Notes under the pieces: generated by a model
Databases searched by the model: none
What the model saw: only the letters and a program-made list of their open reading frames with translations
What the model was told of the DNA's origin: nothing
Source of the DNA: Undaria pinnatifida
Lineage: Eukaryota; Sar; Phaeophyceae; Laminariales; Alariaceae
Assembly (NCBI GenBank): GCA_012845835.1
Contig: JABAKD010000021.1
Location: 6,022,386-6,086,385, forward strand
DNA: 64,000 nt
Direction: 5' to 3'
Part shown: one piece after another, positions 1 through 11,656 of the stretch
Position numbering within the stretch: the stretch's first letter is position 1
Layout of the letters: each line of letters begins with the position of its first letter
Program-made: the position numbers and the translations under genes

Positions 1-72
1 GTGCTGCGAACGGCGATGGATGTCACAGCGTTCGTGCCGGGCGGTGACGCGCTGAGCGACGTGGACGATTAG
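1..72 (+). CDS. possible 3' end of an unidentified coding region (partial)
   Basis: Frame 1 is open from the first base to a TAG at 70-72 and reads 23 residues ending PGGDALSDVDD. The codons are GC-rich with mostly G or C at third positions, unlike the AT-rich repeats that follow. The stretch is cut by the window edge, so neither family nor start can be seen. It could equally be a chance open frame; sequence upstream of base 1 would decide. Confidence 0.2.
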   Translation: MLRTAMDVTAFVPGGDALSDVDD

Positions 73-311
73 TTAGCGCTGACGCTGCCGTCTCAACGAC
101 TCATGATATACCAAGATTCCGAGGTGAAAAGGCAGGATCGTTTTGGCGTGCATGCACGCAAGACGCGTGTAACGGTCCGGTTTCATTCTGAGGCAAGGGT
201 GGTGTGGACGAAGCCCCCACCGGAAAGTAATCGCCTGCGGTGGAGTTCGGCAGAGTCGTGCCCCTACTGCCGCTCGGTAGTGACAAGGAGTTTGTCCTCA
301 TGGTGGACTGA

Positions 312-521
312 GATGGGCGCCGGCGGAGGCGGCAGAGCACCTGGGAGCCGGTGTCGCTCGTGTTTGTTGGCGCGACGGACGTGCTGCGAAACGAGCCAAT
401 TGCGCTGCGGCTAAAGATTGATCACACGCCGGGACTCGTGCAGCGGTATGGGCTGCGTTTTGATCATATTGTGGTGTGGGGAGGATCCCGAATTTTGAAT
501 TGCTGGTATTCGGTTTTATAA
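312..521 (+). other. open 69-codon stretch, unidentified
   Basis: A frame opens after a TGA at 309-311 and runs to a TAA at 519-521. It has no ATG near its start and would have to be a spliced exon or a remnant. Its peptide has a mixed hydrophobic and charged composition (for example WEPVSLVFVGATDVLR) that looks more protein-like than neighbouring frames. I do not recognise a family. It could be a decayed exon related to the coding tail at the window start. Confidence 0.18.
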
Positions 522-1264
522 AAAGTTTGAACTTCAAGCTTTTTTTCTGACCTTGAATTGCTGCCCAGGGCGTTGGTAGCACCTGACGCAGCTACAGCTG
601 GCGGTTCATCGCCGAGGTTGTGTGTCGACAAAGCATGTACGGGGATGATTCTTCCGTTATTCAGGGGTGGCTTTTGTGATGGAATACACATTCCTTGGGT
701 TGTCTTGGTTTTCGGCAAGTTGCATGCGCCATTGGAGGTGTGATGCATGGTTCATTGTTTGCTTGAAGATGCTTTGGTGATCACGCGGCTGCTGAACAAC
801 CGTTGTTCACGGTCAGCAAAAGTGGTGGATCTTTAGTCGTTGTGAAAATGACCGGGATGTGTTGGACTCGACCATTGCCCAAGGTACAGACTGCTGCGTT
901 TATCAAACCTTCTCGGTCTGAGCCAACCTGTCGTGTTAGTAGCCCGATATGGGCTTTTGGAGGGTGCTGTACAACTGCGGTCGTATCATTGGGCATTTTA
1001 CCATGCATATAGAATGGTCATTAAAGATACATTTTGTCAGAGAGTTCGATAGTCATTATTGGCGTTTCTTGTGAGCTCTTGAGATCTCGACATACGAACG
1101 GGAAGGCCCAAGGCCGAAGGAATGTCACTCCCCCGTGTGATGAGAAGCGAACTATTGCATTGCGGAAAAAGTCACCCCGAGCCTTCGAGATGACGTCTTC
1201 GGAGCTGATACTCCACCAGGCCGGCGGTCACGGGAGTCGGCACAAAATGTTCTATATATTGCGA
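522..1264. other. no supportable gene
   Basis: Only short overlapping ORFs on both strands, none with recognisable motifs. No tandem repeat or RNA gene is visible. Confidence 0.5.
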
Positions 1265-2312
1265 TCAATGTATAATAACATACCACGAAGCTATATCACG
1301 GTGTATACCACACTTAAAAATTGTGTTTTGTACCACACCTAACATCAAACCTGCTAGAACAATATACAATTTCAGGCAGGTGATATAAAGTGGTACATTC
1401 CTTCTACAACCATCAGATTTTTCGCCGGAAAGGATATATAGTTTTCGCGCACATATTGGGTTGTCCGCCCCCTCCCCCCCCCCTCCCCCCCCCGATCCCT
1501 CTTGCTTAAACGTTGTCCAAACGCCACACACCTAAAATCAAAATCTGCCAGAGAAATAAAGACTACCAGGCAGCTGCTATCAGCTCATTGTTTCTCTAGC
1601 CATCCATGCCGTAGCGTCCAACCCATTTCCGCGCGCCCCTTCCCCCCGCACTATACTGGCCATCACGCCGTGGTAGCTCCAACTCATTTCCCCTCTCTCC
1701 CCATTTTTCCTCTGCTCCCTCCTGTTTAAACGCCCAACCTAAACACGACATCTGCCACAGTAATAAACACTTACCAAGCAGTTGATATCACCTCATCATC
1801 TTTCGAACCATCCATGATGTACCTCCAATTCGCCCACCCCCCTCCCCCGAACGCCCCCTGTTTCGCCACCACCCGCACCATCGCCTACACATAAAACCAC
1901 GCTTATAGCAAACCCCTACATATATTCGACATAAAGCTGTTGGAAATCCCTTTCCCCGCCCACCCCCTACCCCTTGGAACACTCCGCCTTCTCCTCACTG
2001 GTTATAAGACTTACAGGATATACATGATAAACTGATGCATTCCTTCCACAAGTGTCAGATTAGTTATTTCAAAGGATTTGTTGTTTCCGCGCACAGATAT
2101 AGATAAACCTCCACCCTCCTCTCACCGGAATAAACGACTTACAGGATACACTCTTGGTAAACTGATCAATTTCGTTCCACAGCTGTTATATGTTGTTACC
2201 CTCAAAATCGGGTCCTATATAGTTTCCGCACACAGACTGCCTAACGTCACCCTGTTGACCCCGGGTACAAGCTACACTGTATTTCCAAGAGGGGTCGCCG
2301 ATCAATATCCTT
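1265..2312 (+). repeat. dispersed repeat family B, long copy
   Basis: Non-coding interspersed repeat built from sub-units that recur elsewhere. One is 'TAGTTTCCGCGCACA' preceded by a TGATGCATTCCTTCCACA block. A second is the block 'CTCATTATCTTTCTAGCC' followed by ATCCATGCCGTAG. A third is the closing block 'CACCCTGTTGACCCTGG'. Related copies lie at 8.6-9.7, 10.4-11.65, 17.9-18.0, 19.9-20.8, 20.9-21.7 and 53.0-53.4 kb. Each unit has long C-rich runs between blocks, and the TTTCCGCGCACA sub-unit occurs two or three times per copy. The left edge is approximate: the segment at 1,265-1,340 resembles 19,330-19,395. No protein is encoded. Confidence 0.75.
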
Positions 2313-2315
2313 ACT

Positions 2316-2415
2316 GAGGACACACAACCCGCAATAATGCGCGCGATCGGAGTATCACACGCACCTTGCAAATATGAGTTTCGACAAAATATTCGGTCTC
2401 ACAGCTGGAGTGAAT
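2316..2415 (+). repeat. repeat family A core
   Basis: A copy of the roughly 105-bp core running from TGAGGACACACAACCCG through 'GAGTTTCGACAAAATATTCG' to CACAGCTGGAGTG. At least 15 copies lie in this window in both orientations, usually at the right end of family B units. The second half can be read in the plus frame as a peptide starting MSFDKIF. Confidence 0.85.
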
Positions 2416-2744
2416 TTTTGTTTTTGATAATATTGTACACTATTCCTACGGCCTTGCCCCACGAGCTTCGTAGCATATATATTTTTTTTGCTTTTATTGG
2501 CTTTTGGAGCTTATGGAAAAGCTTACGTCCGAGCGAGAATAGCGAACATGCCAAGTAGCATATGTGAGAGCAAAACAAGACCAATCGAGCATAAGGTGAT
2601 TATCTCCGCCCCCATTTCGGGTGTATACGTGCGCATGGTCGCCTGGCAGCACGGTGCAGACGCCAAATGGGTTGCCGCACGGTAGTAATACCAATTCGCG
2701 AGGATATATTTAACCTTTTGTCCGGCCCTGTTTATCCCGACATT

Positions 2745-3084
2745 GGACGGTCCTACGTAAGAACACATAAACACGCGAAGGATAAGTACCACGTCTTAGC
2801 TTCTAACGCTGACGCCGGGTACGATCTGTGGCAATTTCGGCATGACAATAGGCTTAAGCTGCCGCGTCGGTATGATGTTGCAAAGGACATCGCCTTGATT
2901 TGGCCATCCTCCGCGTTCATGGAACGGGTATCTTCTATTCTGCGCGCTTGTATGGACGAGAGGCAGGAGTCTAGCTTCAGTGACCGTGACCGCACTGCAG
3001 CATCAGGAGTCTAGCCTCGGTGACCGCATTGCAGCATCCGCTTTTCTCAAGTACGTACTGTACAACAGGAGCTGGGTGAAGTAG
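2745..3084 (+). pseudogene. hAT-type transposase, C-terminal remnant
   Basis: The frame holds the features of a hAT C-terminal dimerisation domain: YDLWQFRHDNRLKLPRRYDVA (tryptophan, then LP), followed by WPSSAFMERVSSIL (the 'P-SSA-ERV-S' signature) and RQESS. A tandem duplication, with one unit at about 2,965-3,004 and the next at 3,004-3,037, both starting CAGGAGTCTAGC, shifts the frame and creates an early stop near 3,014. The second unit re-enters a frame that ends LYNRSWVK and a TAG at 3,082-3,084, like normal hAT termini. The catalytic DDE part and the terminal repeats are not seen. The residues are from sequence; the assignment rests on family knowledge and the piece is short. Confidence 0.6.
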
Positions 3085-4140
3085 CATTGCGTCGTGCGGG
3101 GTGCGGGGGTGCTGGGTAGTCCGCTCTGTTTGGCTAGCTCGCTAGCTCTGTTTTGCTGTCGAGATTCGAGTACATGTAGCTGAAGAGAGTTCAAACAAGT
3201 TTTCCAATTGACGTGGTGGTGCGGTGGTATGGAAACGGCAGCAAGGCGCTGTGCGTACTGTGCTGTATAGACAATAGACACAAAACGCAACAACAGCTGC
3301 GGTAGACTATTATTGCAGTATGGTGCGAAGTACGAAAATTTATACGTCGAAGTATAGTCTATAGGAGTATATGCAAATTATATATTTTACAGAACTGACA
3401 CACCTGCACCTGCCATGTATGTGGCTTGCAGAAAACAAAAAAATAGCCGAAGAACCCACGTTTCACGAGCTTATCGATTACAAGCAAGGATGTCCAACGA
3501 GGGTTAGACGAGCAAACACGCTTTTATCGAACAAAATCGAGCTGGAGATGGAACCAAGGGCGAGCATAAATCGAGTTAATCCGCGAAAACTGCCATAAAT
3601 CGCGAGCATATTTCGAGTTTTAAAGCCAATGCCCGCTAGAAAAAAAAAAATGCATCATAGAACAAATCAAAGTTATTGGGTCTAAGGCCCTAACTACTCG
3701 TCAATCTCACTACCAGGCTGGTGATAGAAATAATGATTAGCACCTGGGTACCAGGGGTAGTAGTTCAGCTTTGGAGCAATTGTCTTGTAATTGCGCACTT
3801 ATTGTGGTGGACAAATATTATTCATGCATTTACACTTCTGCTGTCGATCCTTATGCCAGGCGTGGCTGCCAGGTTATGCAGCTAACAGAATGTACGTAAC
3901 CTACGCAGTGCGTATTACTTGCTGTTACCAGAGCCTGTTACGTGCGTATTCAGTGCTTTTTTTCCCGCACGCTTTGAACCCGTTATTATATTGCTGGTGC
4001 GACCGCGTACCAGTGCGTTTTTTCCTCGTCCAGTGTCTTGTCACATTACTGTTGTTGCGTGCTGTGCCTTTTATAATTGATCAGAGAAAAGCATTGTTTC
4101 CAATTTGATATACAAATAATATGCAAAAGTGCGAGCCCCT
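3085..4140. other. no supportable gene
   Basis: Short AT-rich ORFs only (longest about 105 codons at 3,791-4,108, without recognisable motifs). No repeat copy was identified. Confidence 0.5.
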
Positions 4141-4214
4141 CCACCCCCACCCCCACAACCACCACCACCACCATCACCACCACCACCACCACCACCACCA
4201 CCACCACCACCACC
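4141..4214. repeat. (CCA)n microsatellite
   Basis: About 20 nearly perfect CCA triplets, preceded by CCCCCA units and interrupted once by CAT. The surrounding ORFs on both strands are only translations of this run (poly-Thr, poly-Pro, poly-Gly) and are not genes. Confidence 0.95.
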
Positions 4215-5130
4215 GCTGGAGTACATCCTCAGCACGGGGTGGTTGGTGTTGGTGGCGATGGTGGTGGTGCCGGTGATATCGAGCCTAGTTCGCAGTGATG
4301 GTGTGCACGTATCCACCCCACTCACTGCTGCTGCGTGCGTGTGGACGACGATCTGTCCAACTGTGTGGATAGATTATTTGAAATAGCGGTGTTGTTGCCT
4401 TTTTTGAAGAACACAGACGCCGACTGACTGGGCAAATCCAACATCACCTGGTACCAGCAAGCTCTACGAATTCTAAATGGATTCGAATGCGATCCCAGAT
4501 GGAAGAATGCCATGAGGAGGGGCGTCTGTAGCCGCCGGGGCGGTCGAAGTCGGCTCAAAGTTGGTTGGGTTGGCTGTTGTTGAGGGGGCCGTTTTGCTGC
4601 ACAGTCGGATAGGCACACACTGCGACCGCATGAATGCCTGTGAGCTAAAAATAAGGCAAACATGTTTGGCTTTTTCTTTCGACGTATTTCTCAAAGACAG
4701 CCTGGGCACAGCTGGGCGCATGATGCGGAGAGACTACGCTACAACGCTGCCGCTTCGCTTTATCGCCTGGGTCTTTATACTACCACTGCCACGGTGCTCA
4801 AAGTGGGGGATGCGTGGTTGATCGGTGTTCGGAAGCGTGCCCCTCATCGGTTCCGGTGTTTTTCTAAACTCCTATGGCTCTCTGGCGAGTTTTAAGGCTT
4901 GTATGTTAATATTGCTCCAAATGAAACGCTCGCAGAGGACAGCAAAATAGGGCAAGGCAGGTCAGGACAGGGTAGTGAGGTGAGGGGTTTCCTGCTTGTC
5001 CCACCATCGTCAACTACACATTTACCGCCCATCCATGATGTCCTTCGCGATAGTAGTGTCATAGTAATATGACGTGGTTTCACCTCAACCATGACGACAT
5101 GAACCTATATACATAGTCAATATATATATA
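4215..5130. other. no supportable gene
   Basis: Several overlapping ORFs of 60-115 codons on both strands with no recognisable domain. A short (TA)n run lies near 5,120-5,135. Confidence 0.45.
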
Positions 5131-5134
5131 TATA

Positions 5135-5440
5135 GGTTCCGCGCACTGACTGACTAGCATCACCCTGTTGACCCTGATAGCTACACTGTAGTTGCAAGGG
5201 GAGTAGCCGACCTATATCCTTAGTCTAATGAGGGTACACACAGCTTGCAAGGATCAGTTTCGACAAAACATTCGATGTCACAGCCGGAGTGTATTTTTAT
5301 TATTGTTATGTTTTTATCCCTTCACGGAGAGTAACTTATTGCGTTACACGCCGGATGTAAGATCGAACACCTCGTCGAATCTCAAAATTGCAAGTTGTCC
5401 ATGATACGCTGATCGCGCGTATTGCTCAGTGTGTGCCCTC
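5135..5440. repeat. family B tail with facing A cores
   Basis: The B tail (TTCCGCGCACTGACTGAC, then CACCCTGTTGACCCTGATAG) is followed by a diverged plus-strand A core at about 5,225-5,305. A minus-strand A core follows at about 5,335-5,440, recognised by the reversed blocks GTCGAATCTCA and GATCGCGCGTATT. The pair is inverted like the one at 9.57-9.80 kb but more decayed. Confidence 0.7.
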
Positions 5441-5944
5441 CATAGATACGTATGTCAGCGACTCCCCTAAGAACACTCACGTACCAGGGTCAACAGAGGG
5501 TGATGTTTGTCCATCTGTGCACGGACACTGTAAAGCAAGTTTTTTTTCTCCAAGGGGACAACATATGACGACATTGCAATGAATCGTTTCATGTTGTATA
5601 ATAACTTGTTGTAGGTCAACCCATCACGTAGGGCAGGTCGGAGTTTTCAAGGTGCGGGTCAGGTGGTATAACCCATCGGGGCAGGGCGGGGTTTTTAGGG
5701 CGTGGGGGGGGGGGGATCTCCGACATTTCTATCATAACAGGTCGCATAAATGCGCAGGAACCTACTGCACACGTGGTGCTCTTGATAGGTCAGCAATACA
5801 TTCAGTACTAACTGCGGCATGCCTCTAATGGCGTTGATATTTATGTACACCCAAACGAAAATAATGGGAGGAAAAACAGCGCTCCGTGAAAACAGGAGAT
5901 TCCGTGGATGGATATGGATGCCACTGGTACCAGATATATACCAG
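5441..5944. other. no gene; degenerate G-rich tandem stretch
   Basis: Around 5,610-5,715 two imperfect units share GGGCAGG and GGGGTTTT-like blocks and end in a run of G. Otherwise nothing is recognised. Confidence 0.4.
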
Positions 5945-6030
5945 AGATTCAGGCAATCGGAGTATCACACACAATTTGCAAATATGAGTTTCGACAAAAT
6001 ATTCGACCTCACAGCTGGAGTGTATTTGTA
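5945..6030 (+). repeat. repeat family A core (partial)
   Basis: Starts at AATCGGAGTATCACACACA and runs through the ATGAGTTTCGACAAAATATT block to CACAGCTGGAGTGTATTT. The left third of the core is missing. Confidence 0.8.
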
Positions 6031-6579
6031 ATTTTATCATATAATAGTATGGTCTAGATCTTTATCTACAACAAGGAAATATAAGGAGCATCTCCGAACA
6101 ATCTCCTTTGCTGTCGGTATATATTTCCAAAACAAATCAAGCACACGCTGTACGCCAGCTACGTTCATGTCTCCAAGGATATATTCGCTAAGGTTCGTAT
6201 TACGATATCCAGGGTTTAGTTACGAGCCAGCGAAGGCACGACCTCAGTACCTCAAGCAAGGTTAACCCCTATACAACTGGAAACCCGTTTTGGGGGACAA
6301 ATTTACCTGAATCTAGTATGGGGAGGGGTTTGGGGGCTCTAAAGGGGTCAAGGTACGTTAGGTGCGGACCCCGATGCCTTGCCTAAGTGTACAAGTAGTA
6401 GTTCGGTGGTAGACCGTCTTCACTTACGCTTGACTTGAACGTCAAAGGTGACGTGTTGCCCCGCAGTAACTAATGAAAAGATCATGGTTGGTTGTTGTCG
6501 TCACAAACTAACTGGCATATTAAAGTCCTTGGGCACAGGACAAACAGGAGTGAAAAATATCATGACACCAAACACAGCA

Positions 6580-6990
6580 TACAAAGATGGGTTTCGACGA
6601 AATCTTACAAGGATATGTTTTGTAGGGTTTGTGGATTCCGGGTAAGCAAGGGTATGGGAGTGTTGCAGATTTTGCTGATCTTTCGGGTACGTACGGGAAT
6701 GAAAGCGTTACAGAACTTCTTCAAGTTCAGGGTATAGGCTCGGGCGTACATAACTCACACAAGTTCCGGGAGGGTACAAAAGGTGCAGTACCCGCACACC
6801 GGGCATTGTGGTACGGGGTGTATAGAACTCACAGAGGTTCCGGGTACGTGTATGAATTCCTACATGCCTACCAGATGTTGGTGTACGGGAATGAAAGTCT
6901 TACCGAACTTATAGAAACTCCGGGTTTGTATTGTGGCACGGACGAACAGAACTTACAGAAGTTCCTGGTTCGGGTAATACCCGGGTAAAT
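6580..6990 (+). repeat. minisatellite family C, copy 1
   Basis: A degenerate tandem repeat built on 'ACAGAAGTTCCGGGTACGGG' units of roughly 50-60 bp. It opens with the head TTTTGTAGGGTTTGTGGATT and closes with GGTTCGGGTAATACCCGGGT. The same head, units and tail recur at 15.5 and 28.15 kb, and the units at 11.95-12.3 kb. ORFs across it are translations of the repeat. Confidence 0.75.
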
Positions 6991-7700
6991 TCATACCCCC
7001 TTTTGCGAGGGTTTGACTTAAATTGGAGGATACAACCCAACCTGCGTGGCATGTTCACACTGGGCCAATGTCCCCAAGGCAATATGTCGTAGTTTAAGGC
7101 GATTTTGAGTTACCGACAAAACCGCCACCGAGAGAGGCGAAAAATCGTGTACCTCAACAAGTAAGTGGCGACCGGGGCAACAGTCGCGCTCACTGCTATA
7201 CCACGCTGTAACAGATCATACCATATGGCGAACCCCGGCTGTGGCGCTTCAAGTTGTAAAATGGCGGTCGCGAGCCCATTTTTTTCCACCAGCTCGATAG
7301 TAAAGCCAAGTTCCGCGACATACGAGAAGCGAAACAACGGAAAAATTCAGAGGATAGCTCAAGACGTCGTCGATGGTAGCTGCATCGCCATCGCGGCAGA
7401 TACATTTATTATTGAACCGATCGAAAGATAACATTGACAATACCCAACACGTGGTTATCCTTAAGGAGCCAAGTTCGTACATGTTTCCACCAAGTCGAAT
7501 AAAAAAATAGGAAGGTTGTCGATGGGGCAAACTGTTGTTTGGGGGTAACGGGTAGAAATATATAACAGTAGACGAACGAGATCTTGCGGTTTTTTCGATG
7601 CAGGATAGCGGGATGTTTGGAACTGGGAAAAAAAATTGAAAATGAAAGTTCTACATAATGGTGAGGCCGAGAGGATATCAAGTGTCAGATGTCAGCAAGA
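6991..7700. repeat. dispersed repeat family D
   Basis: The stretch at about 7,205-7,320 ('AACCCCGGCTGTGGCG', then CGAGCCCATTTTTTTCCACC and AAAGCCAAGT) is homologous to 43,993-44,095. In both places it lies downstream of family C sequence, so C and D are probably parts of one larger repeat. Short ORFs on both strands lack recognisable motifs. Confidence 0.5.
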
Positions 7701-7853
7701 ACCTGTAGATCTGTCTGACGCGTGGGATCGTCGGTGCATCAGAGTAGCCAAGAAGTAGCTACCGGGCGAGGGCCGAGTTGAAGAGGACCTTGGCACCGGG
7801 CAAGGGACGTCAGGGGTCAAGAGGTTTTAGGTATTTTCTTGTTATCTTTTCAG

Positions 7854-8587
7854 GAAGCAAGGCAGCAGGAAGCGGCGAAGAAGTCGATAACACCAAACGA
7901 CGGCAGAGTGCGTCCGAATTGGCTCCCTAACCTGGGAAGGTCAAGCAGAAGCGCGCTGTCTTCGCAAGGTGTTGGAAAACAGGAGCGCGACGGATATCAC
8001 AAGCGGTCGGGTAAGGGGAGGCACAAGTCGGGTGGGGGTAGTTGCATGTCACCAGCCAGGGACAGTAGGGTAGTCCTACGTCGCCAGGCAGAAAAGGCAC
8101 CGCGAGCAGACCGGTTCCACTGGACATGTCTCGCCCCCTTATCACGACGATTATTTTTTCCCGGGCGCAATCTCAAGGCCCCCCATGGGCCGGTGGAAAT
8201 AGTTCGTATCGGCAGGAGGCAGGGGCGGGACGGGATAACGGGCAGCTCACATATTTTACCAGGCCATCACAGTCGTCATGGGTCCCGGTAGGCACGCCGC
8301 TGCAGCATCAGCAGAAGGGGTGGGCACAACATCGGCCGCATGGCACGGACGCACAACAGCAGCAGCAGCAGCAAGGTGAGGCAACACATGATCAAGGGGT
8401 GTCAATAGAGGGGAGGGGGGGGGTACAGCATCAACAGTATCAGCAGCAGCGGCAACGGCCCTGGTGGGCACCGAAGCAGCCGTATAGCGGGGGCGTACCA
8501 CAGCACCCGCAGCAAGTGTGGGGTCAACAAACAGGGCGGGGGGGGATACGTTGGAGAGGAGGGCCAGGGAGCCTCCGACGGCAATAA
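7854..8587 (+). other. possible exon of a Gln/Gly-rich protein
   Basis: A strong 3' splice site (long T-rich tract ending TTATCTTTTCAG) precedes 7,854. Two overlapping frames follow. Frame 7,839-8,291 starts Q-E-A-R-Q-Q-E-A-A-K-K, is basic, and has no domain I recognise. Frame 8,126-8,587 is Gln-rich with a (CAG)n-encoded run of seven Gln and ends in an RGG-rich tail. A frameshift joining them would give a basic then Q/RGG-rich protein such as an RNA-binding or gag-like product, but nothing confirms translation. The stretch is followed directly by a family A core, so it may be a host exon or element remnant cut by insertion. Confidence 0.25.
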
Positions 8588-8614
8588 CTATTAGTATGGA
8601 CTCAAAAGTGTCCT

Positions 8615-9690
8615 GCTCGATAGTAACATAATACGTGCCACAATCTTGCAAATATGAGTTTCGACCGAATCTTTGATCTCACAGCTGGAGTGTAATATGT
8701 GACTTAAACCTCTGTAAAACCCTCCCACCCCCCCCCCCCCCCCCTCCCCCCAATTTTTTGCCTGCTCTCTCTTGCTCAAACGCCCGACCTAATATCGAGA
8801 TCCGCCAAAGTAATAAACACTTCCACGCACGCACTAGATATCACCTCATTATCTTTCTAGAATCATCTATGCCGCTGCTGCAATTCCCACCCCCCTCGCC
8901 CCGAACGCCCCCTACTTCCCCACCACACGCACCATCGCCTAGACCTAGCACCACGCGTATCAAACCCCAACATCTATGCGACCTAAATCCCTTGCCCTCC
9001 CCCCCCCACCTCCCCACCCCCCCGCCCCCTCCGCCACCCCCCACTTCCTCACCCCCCCCCCCCCCCACCCTCCGCCCTCTACTCACTAGGTGTACGACTT
9101 ACATGATATACATGATAAACTGGTGCATTCTTCCAAAACCGTCACACTTATCCACTTAAAAGAAGTATAGTTTTCACGCACAGATTGAGCTGCTTCGCCC
9201 GTCCCCCCCCCATGATAAACTGGTGCATTCTTTCCAAAACCGTCAGATCTATCCCCTTGAAGGATTTACAGTTTCCACGCAGAAATTGAGCTGCCCCACC
9301 AGCCCCCCGCCCCCCCTCACCCCCCCACACCCGCACGCTTTTGATCAAAACCAGGCCCCCACGTCCTTACAAACTCCGCCCTCCCCTCACCGGTTACTCG
9401 ACTTGCAGGATTCACTTAGTTAATAAACTGATGCATTTCCTTTCACAGCTGTCACATTGCGTACCCCTCAGAAAGGGGTTTTATAGTTTCCGCGCACAGA
9501 CTGACTACCATCACCCCGTCGACTCTGATAGCTAAACTGTAGTTGCAAGGGGAGCCGCCGACCTATATCCTTAATGAGGACACACAAACCGTAATACGCG
9601 CAATCGGAGTGTTACAGACAGCTGCAAAGATGAGTTTCGACAGAATCTTCGATCTCACAGCTGGAGTGAATTGTTACATTATAAAAAACT
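8615..9690 (+). repeat. family B, long copy bounded by A cores
   Basis: Begins with a diverged A core (8,625-8,697) and ends with a good one (9,572-9,672). It contains three TTTCCRCGCA sub-units (about 9,110, 9,210 and 9,425) separated by C-rich runs, plus the TATCACCTCATTATCTTTC block and the CACCATCGCCTAGACCTAGC block. The core-body-core layout looks like an element with about 100-bp terminal direct repeats, or like a unit from a former tandem array. Confidence 0.7.
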
Positions 9691-9808
9691 AAAATACACT
9701 CCAGCTGTGACATCGAATATTTCGTCGAAACTCATCTTTGCAAGCTGTGTGCGATACTACTCCGACCGCGCGTATTACGGGTTGTGTGTCCTCGTTATAT
9801 ATACCTTT
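9565..9808. repeat. 240-bp palindrome of two A cores
   Basis: A plus-strand A core at 9,572-9,672 faces a minus-strand A core at 9,692-9,800 across an AT-rich spacer of about 20 bp. The arms are about 85-90% identical by eye and could form a long hairpin. Confidence 0.85.
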
Positions 9809-9837
9809 ACCAAAAGAAGTAGCATATGCCTAACAAA

Positions 9838-10310
9838 GTAAAGTCACCCTCTCGTTCAATAGTGGCGACATCGCATGCCCACGTCACTTCGCTTGGTGTA
9901 TTTGTATGATGTATCTCTGTCTCGGATTTATCGGCCTCAGAGCCCCACGTCCGCACGGCAAAAATCAAAGGCGTTAAATCGTTTATGTGAGACAATAATG
10001 ATATGAAAAGGAGATAAAGAGAGGTATGCTAAAAATGCGGTAAACCGCACTACCAACTTATTACGTAAGGCATTCCGCACATGCCGCCTGCATGATGGCC
10101 TCCCAACCTATGCCAAGCGAAGTATGATTAACGAAGCAACGTAATTGAGCGCGTGTACACTAAGCGTTCCTTTCAAAACAAAAACGATTCGCATCTCTCC
10201 CTGTCGTTCTCAATGGCGGTGACATTGCATGACCATCACCTCGCCTGTTGTATTTGGAAATATGCATCATATAACTAGCGATGTCAGAAAACAATGGTAT
10301 GTACATGATT
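9838..10310 (+). repeat. dispersed repeat family E, two units
   Basis: Two diverged units share a block starting 'TCTCAATGGCGGTGACATTG' followed by CACCTCGCCTGTTGTATTTG: 9,838-9,990 and 10,175-10,300. A third lies at 19,125-19,265. Between them, 10,028-10,120 (AAATGCGGTAAACCGCAC, then CCGCCTGCATGATGG) resembles 27,617-27,720. No coding content. Confidence 0.5.
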
Positions 10311-10424
10311 GTACCTATCAATTGAAATATTCTATATTTTCATCTATATACAAAAACAAATTATAAAGTTTTTAACACGTTGTTTTTTACACCTAAGAAA
10401 TGGGTTGCATACTACATGTAAGAT

Positions 10425-11652
10425 TAAACCTTCTAGAAAAAAAAATTACCAGGCGGGTGATTTAATGGGGTGTCTTCTTGCTGCAACCGTCAGATTCGTC
10501 CCCTTCTTCAAGAGTTTATAGTTTCCGCGCGCACATGTTAAAATGCTCGCCCCCGCCCCGCCCCCCCCCCCCTGATCCCTCTTGCTTAAACGTACCACCT
10601 GAACTCAAAATCTGCCAGAGTGGTAAAACACTACCAGCCAGCTGATATCATCTCATTATTCATCTAGCCATCCATGCCGTAGCTCCAACTCATCTGCCCC
10701 CCCCCCCTTTTGTTCCCCGCCCAGTTCGTTCAAACGCCCCACTTACAATCAAAATCGGCTAGAGTAATAAACACTAATAAGCCATTGATGTCACGTCATT
10801 ATCTTTCTAGCCATCCATGACGTAGCTTTCATTTATCCCCCCTCCTCCCCTCCAACGCCCCCTCCTTCCCCACACCCCGCACGATCGCCTAGACCCAGCA
10901 CCGCGCGTATAGTAGGCCCCTACATGGATTAATAATACGCGCGATCGAATAATCACACACAATGTTGCGAACATCAGCAGTGTCGACCAAGTCCTTTATT
11001 AAAAAATTATATGTCACCTAAACCTCTCAAAAACCCTTCCCCTCCCCCCCACTCCCCCGCCTTTTTTTTTTTTTTTTTTTCTTGTTCCCATCTTTTCCTC
11101 CTGCATAAACGCCCCACCAACCATCGAAATCCGCCAGAGCAATAAACACTTCCACGCCCTGGATATCGCCTCGTTATCGTTTCAGAGCCGTCCATGCCAC
11201 TACTGCAATTCCCACCCACCCCCGTCCCCAACGCCCCCTTCTTCACCGAACACCCGCACCATCGCCTAGACCTAGCACCCCGCGTATAGCCAACCCCTAC
11301 ATCTATGCGACCTAATGCCCCCCCCCCAGCCCCCGGTCCCCCCCCCGCCACATTCCCCCTCCCCCACAAGAAATATGTATAGTTTCCACGCACAAATAGA
11401 CCTGCCCCACCCGTGCCCTTCTCCCCTTCCCCCCCCCCCCCCGCTCCCCGTTTGATCAAAATCAGGCCCCCACGTCCTTAAAAACTCCGCCCTCCCCTCA
11501 CCGGATATTCGACTTACAGGATTCACTTTATAAACTCATGCATTTCCTTCCACAGCTGTCAGATTTTGTCCCCCTCAGAAAAGGGTTTTATAGTTTCCGC
11601 GCACAGACTGCCTAACATCACCCTGTTGGCCCTGGTAGCTACACTGCTGTAA
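10425..11652 (+). repeat. family B, long copy
   Basis: Same blocks and order as 1,265-2,312 and 8,615-9,690, with a diverged internal A core at 10,925-10,990. A 22-base T run lies at about 11,066. The unit ends at 11,652 with the B tail (CACCCTGTTGGCCCTGG). Confidence 0.7.
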
Positions 11653-11656
11653 CAAT

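Noticed and set aside
4071-4386. Poly-Pro, poly-Thr and poly-Gly ORFs on both strands
   Set aside because: They are translations of the (CCA)n microsatellite.
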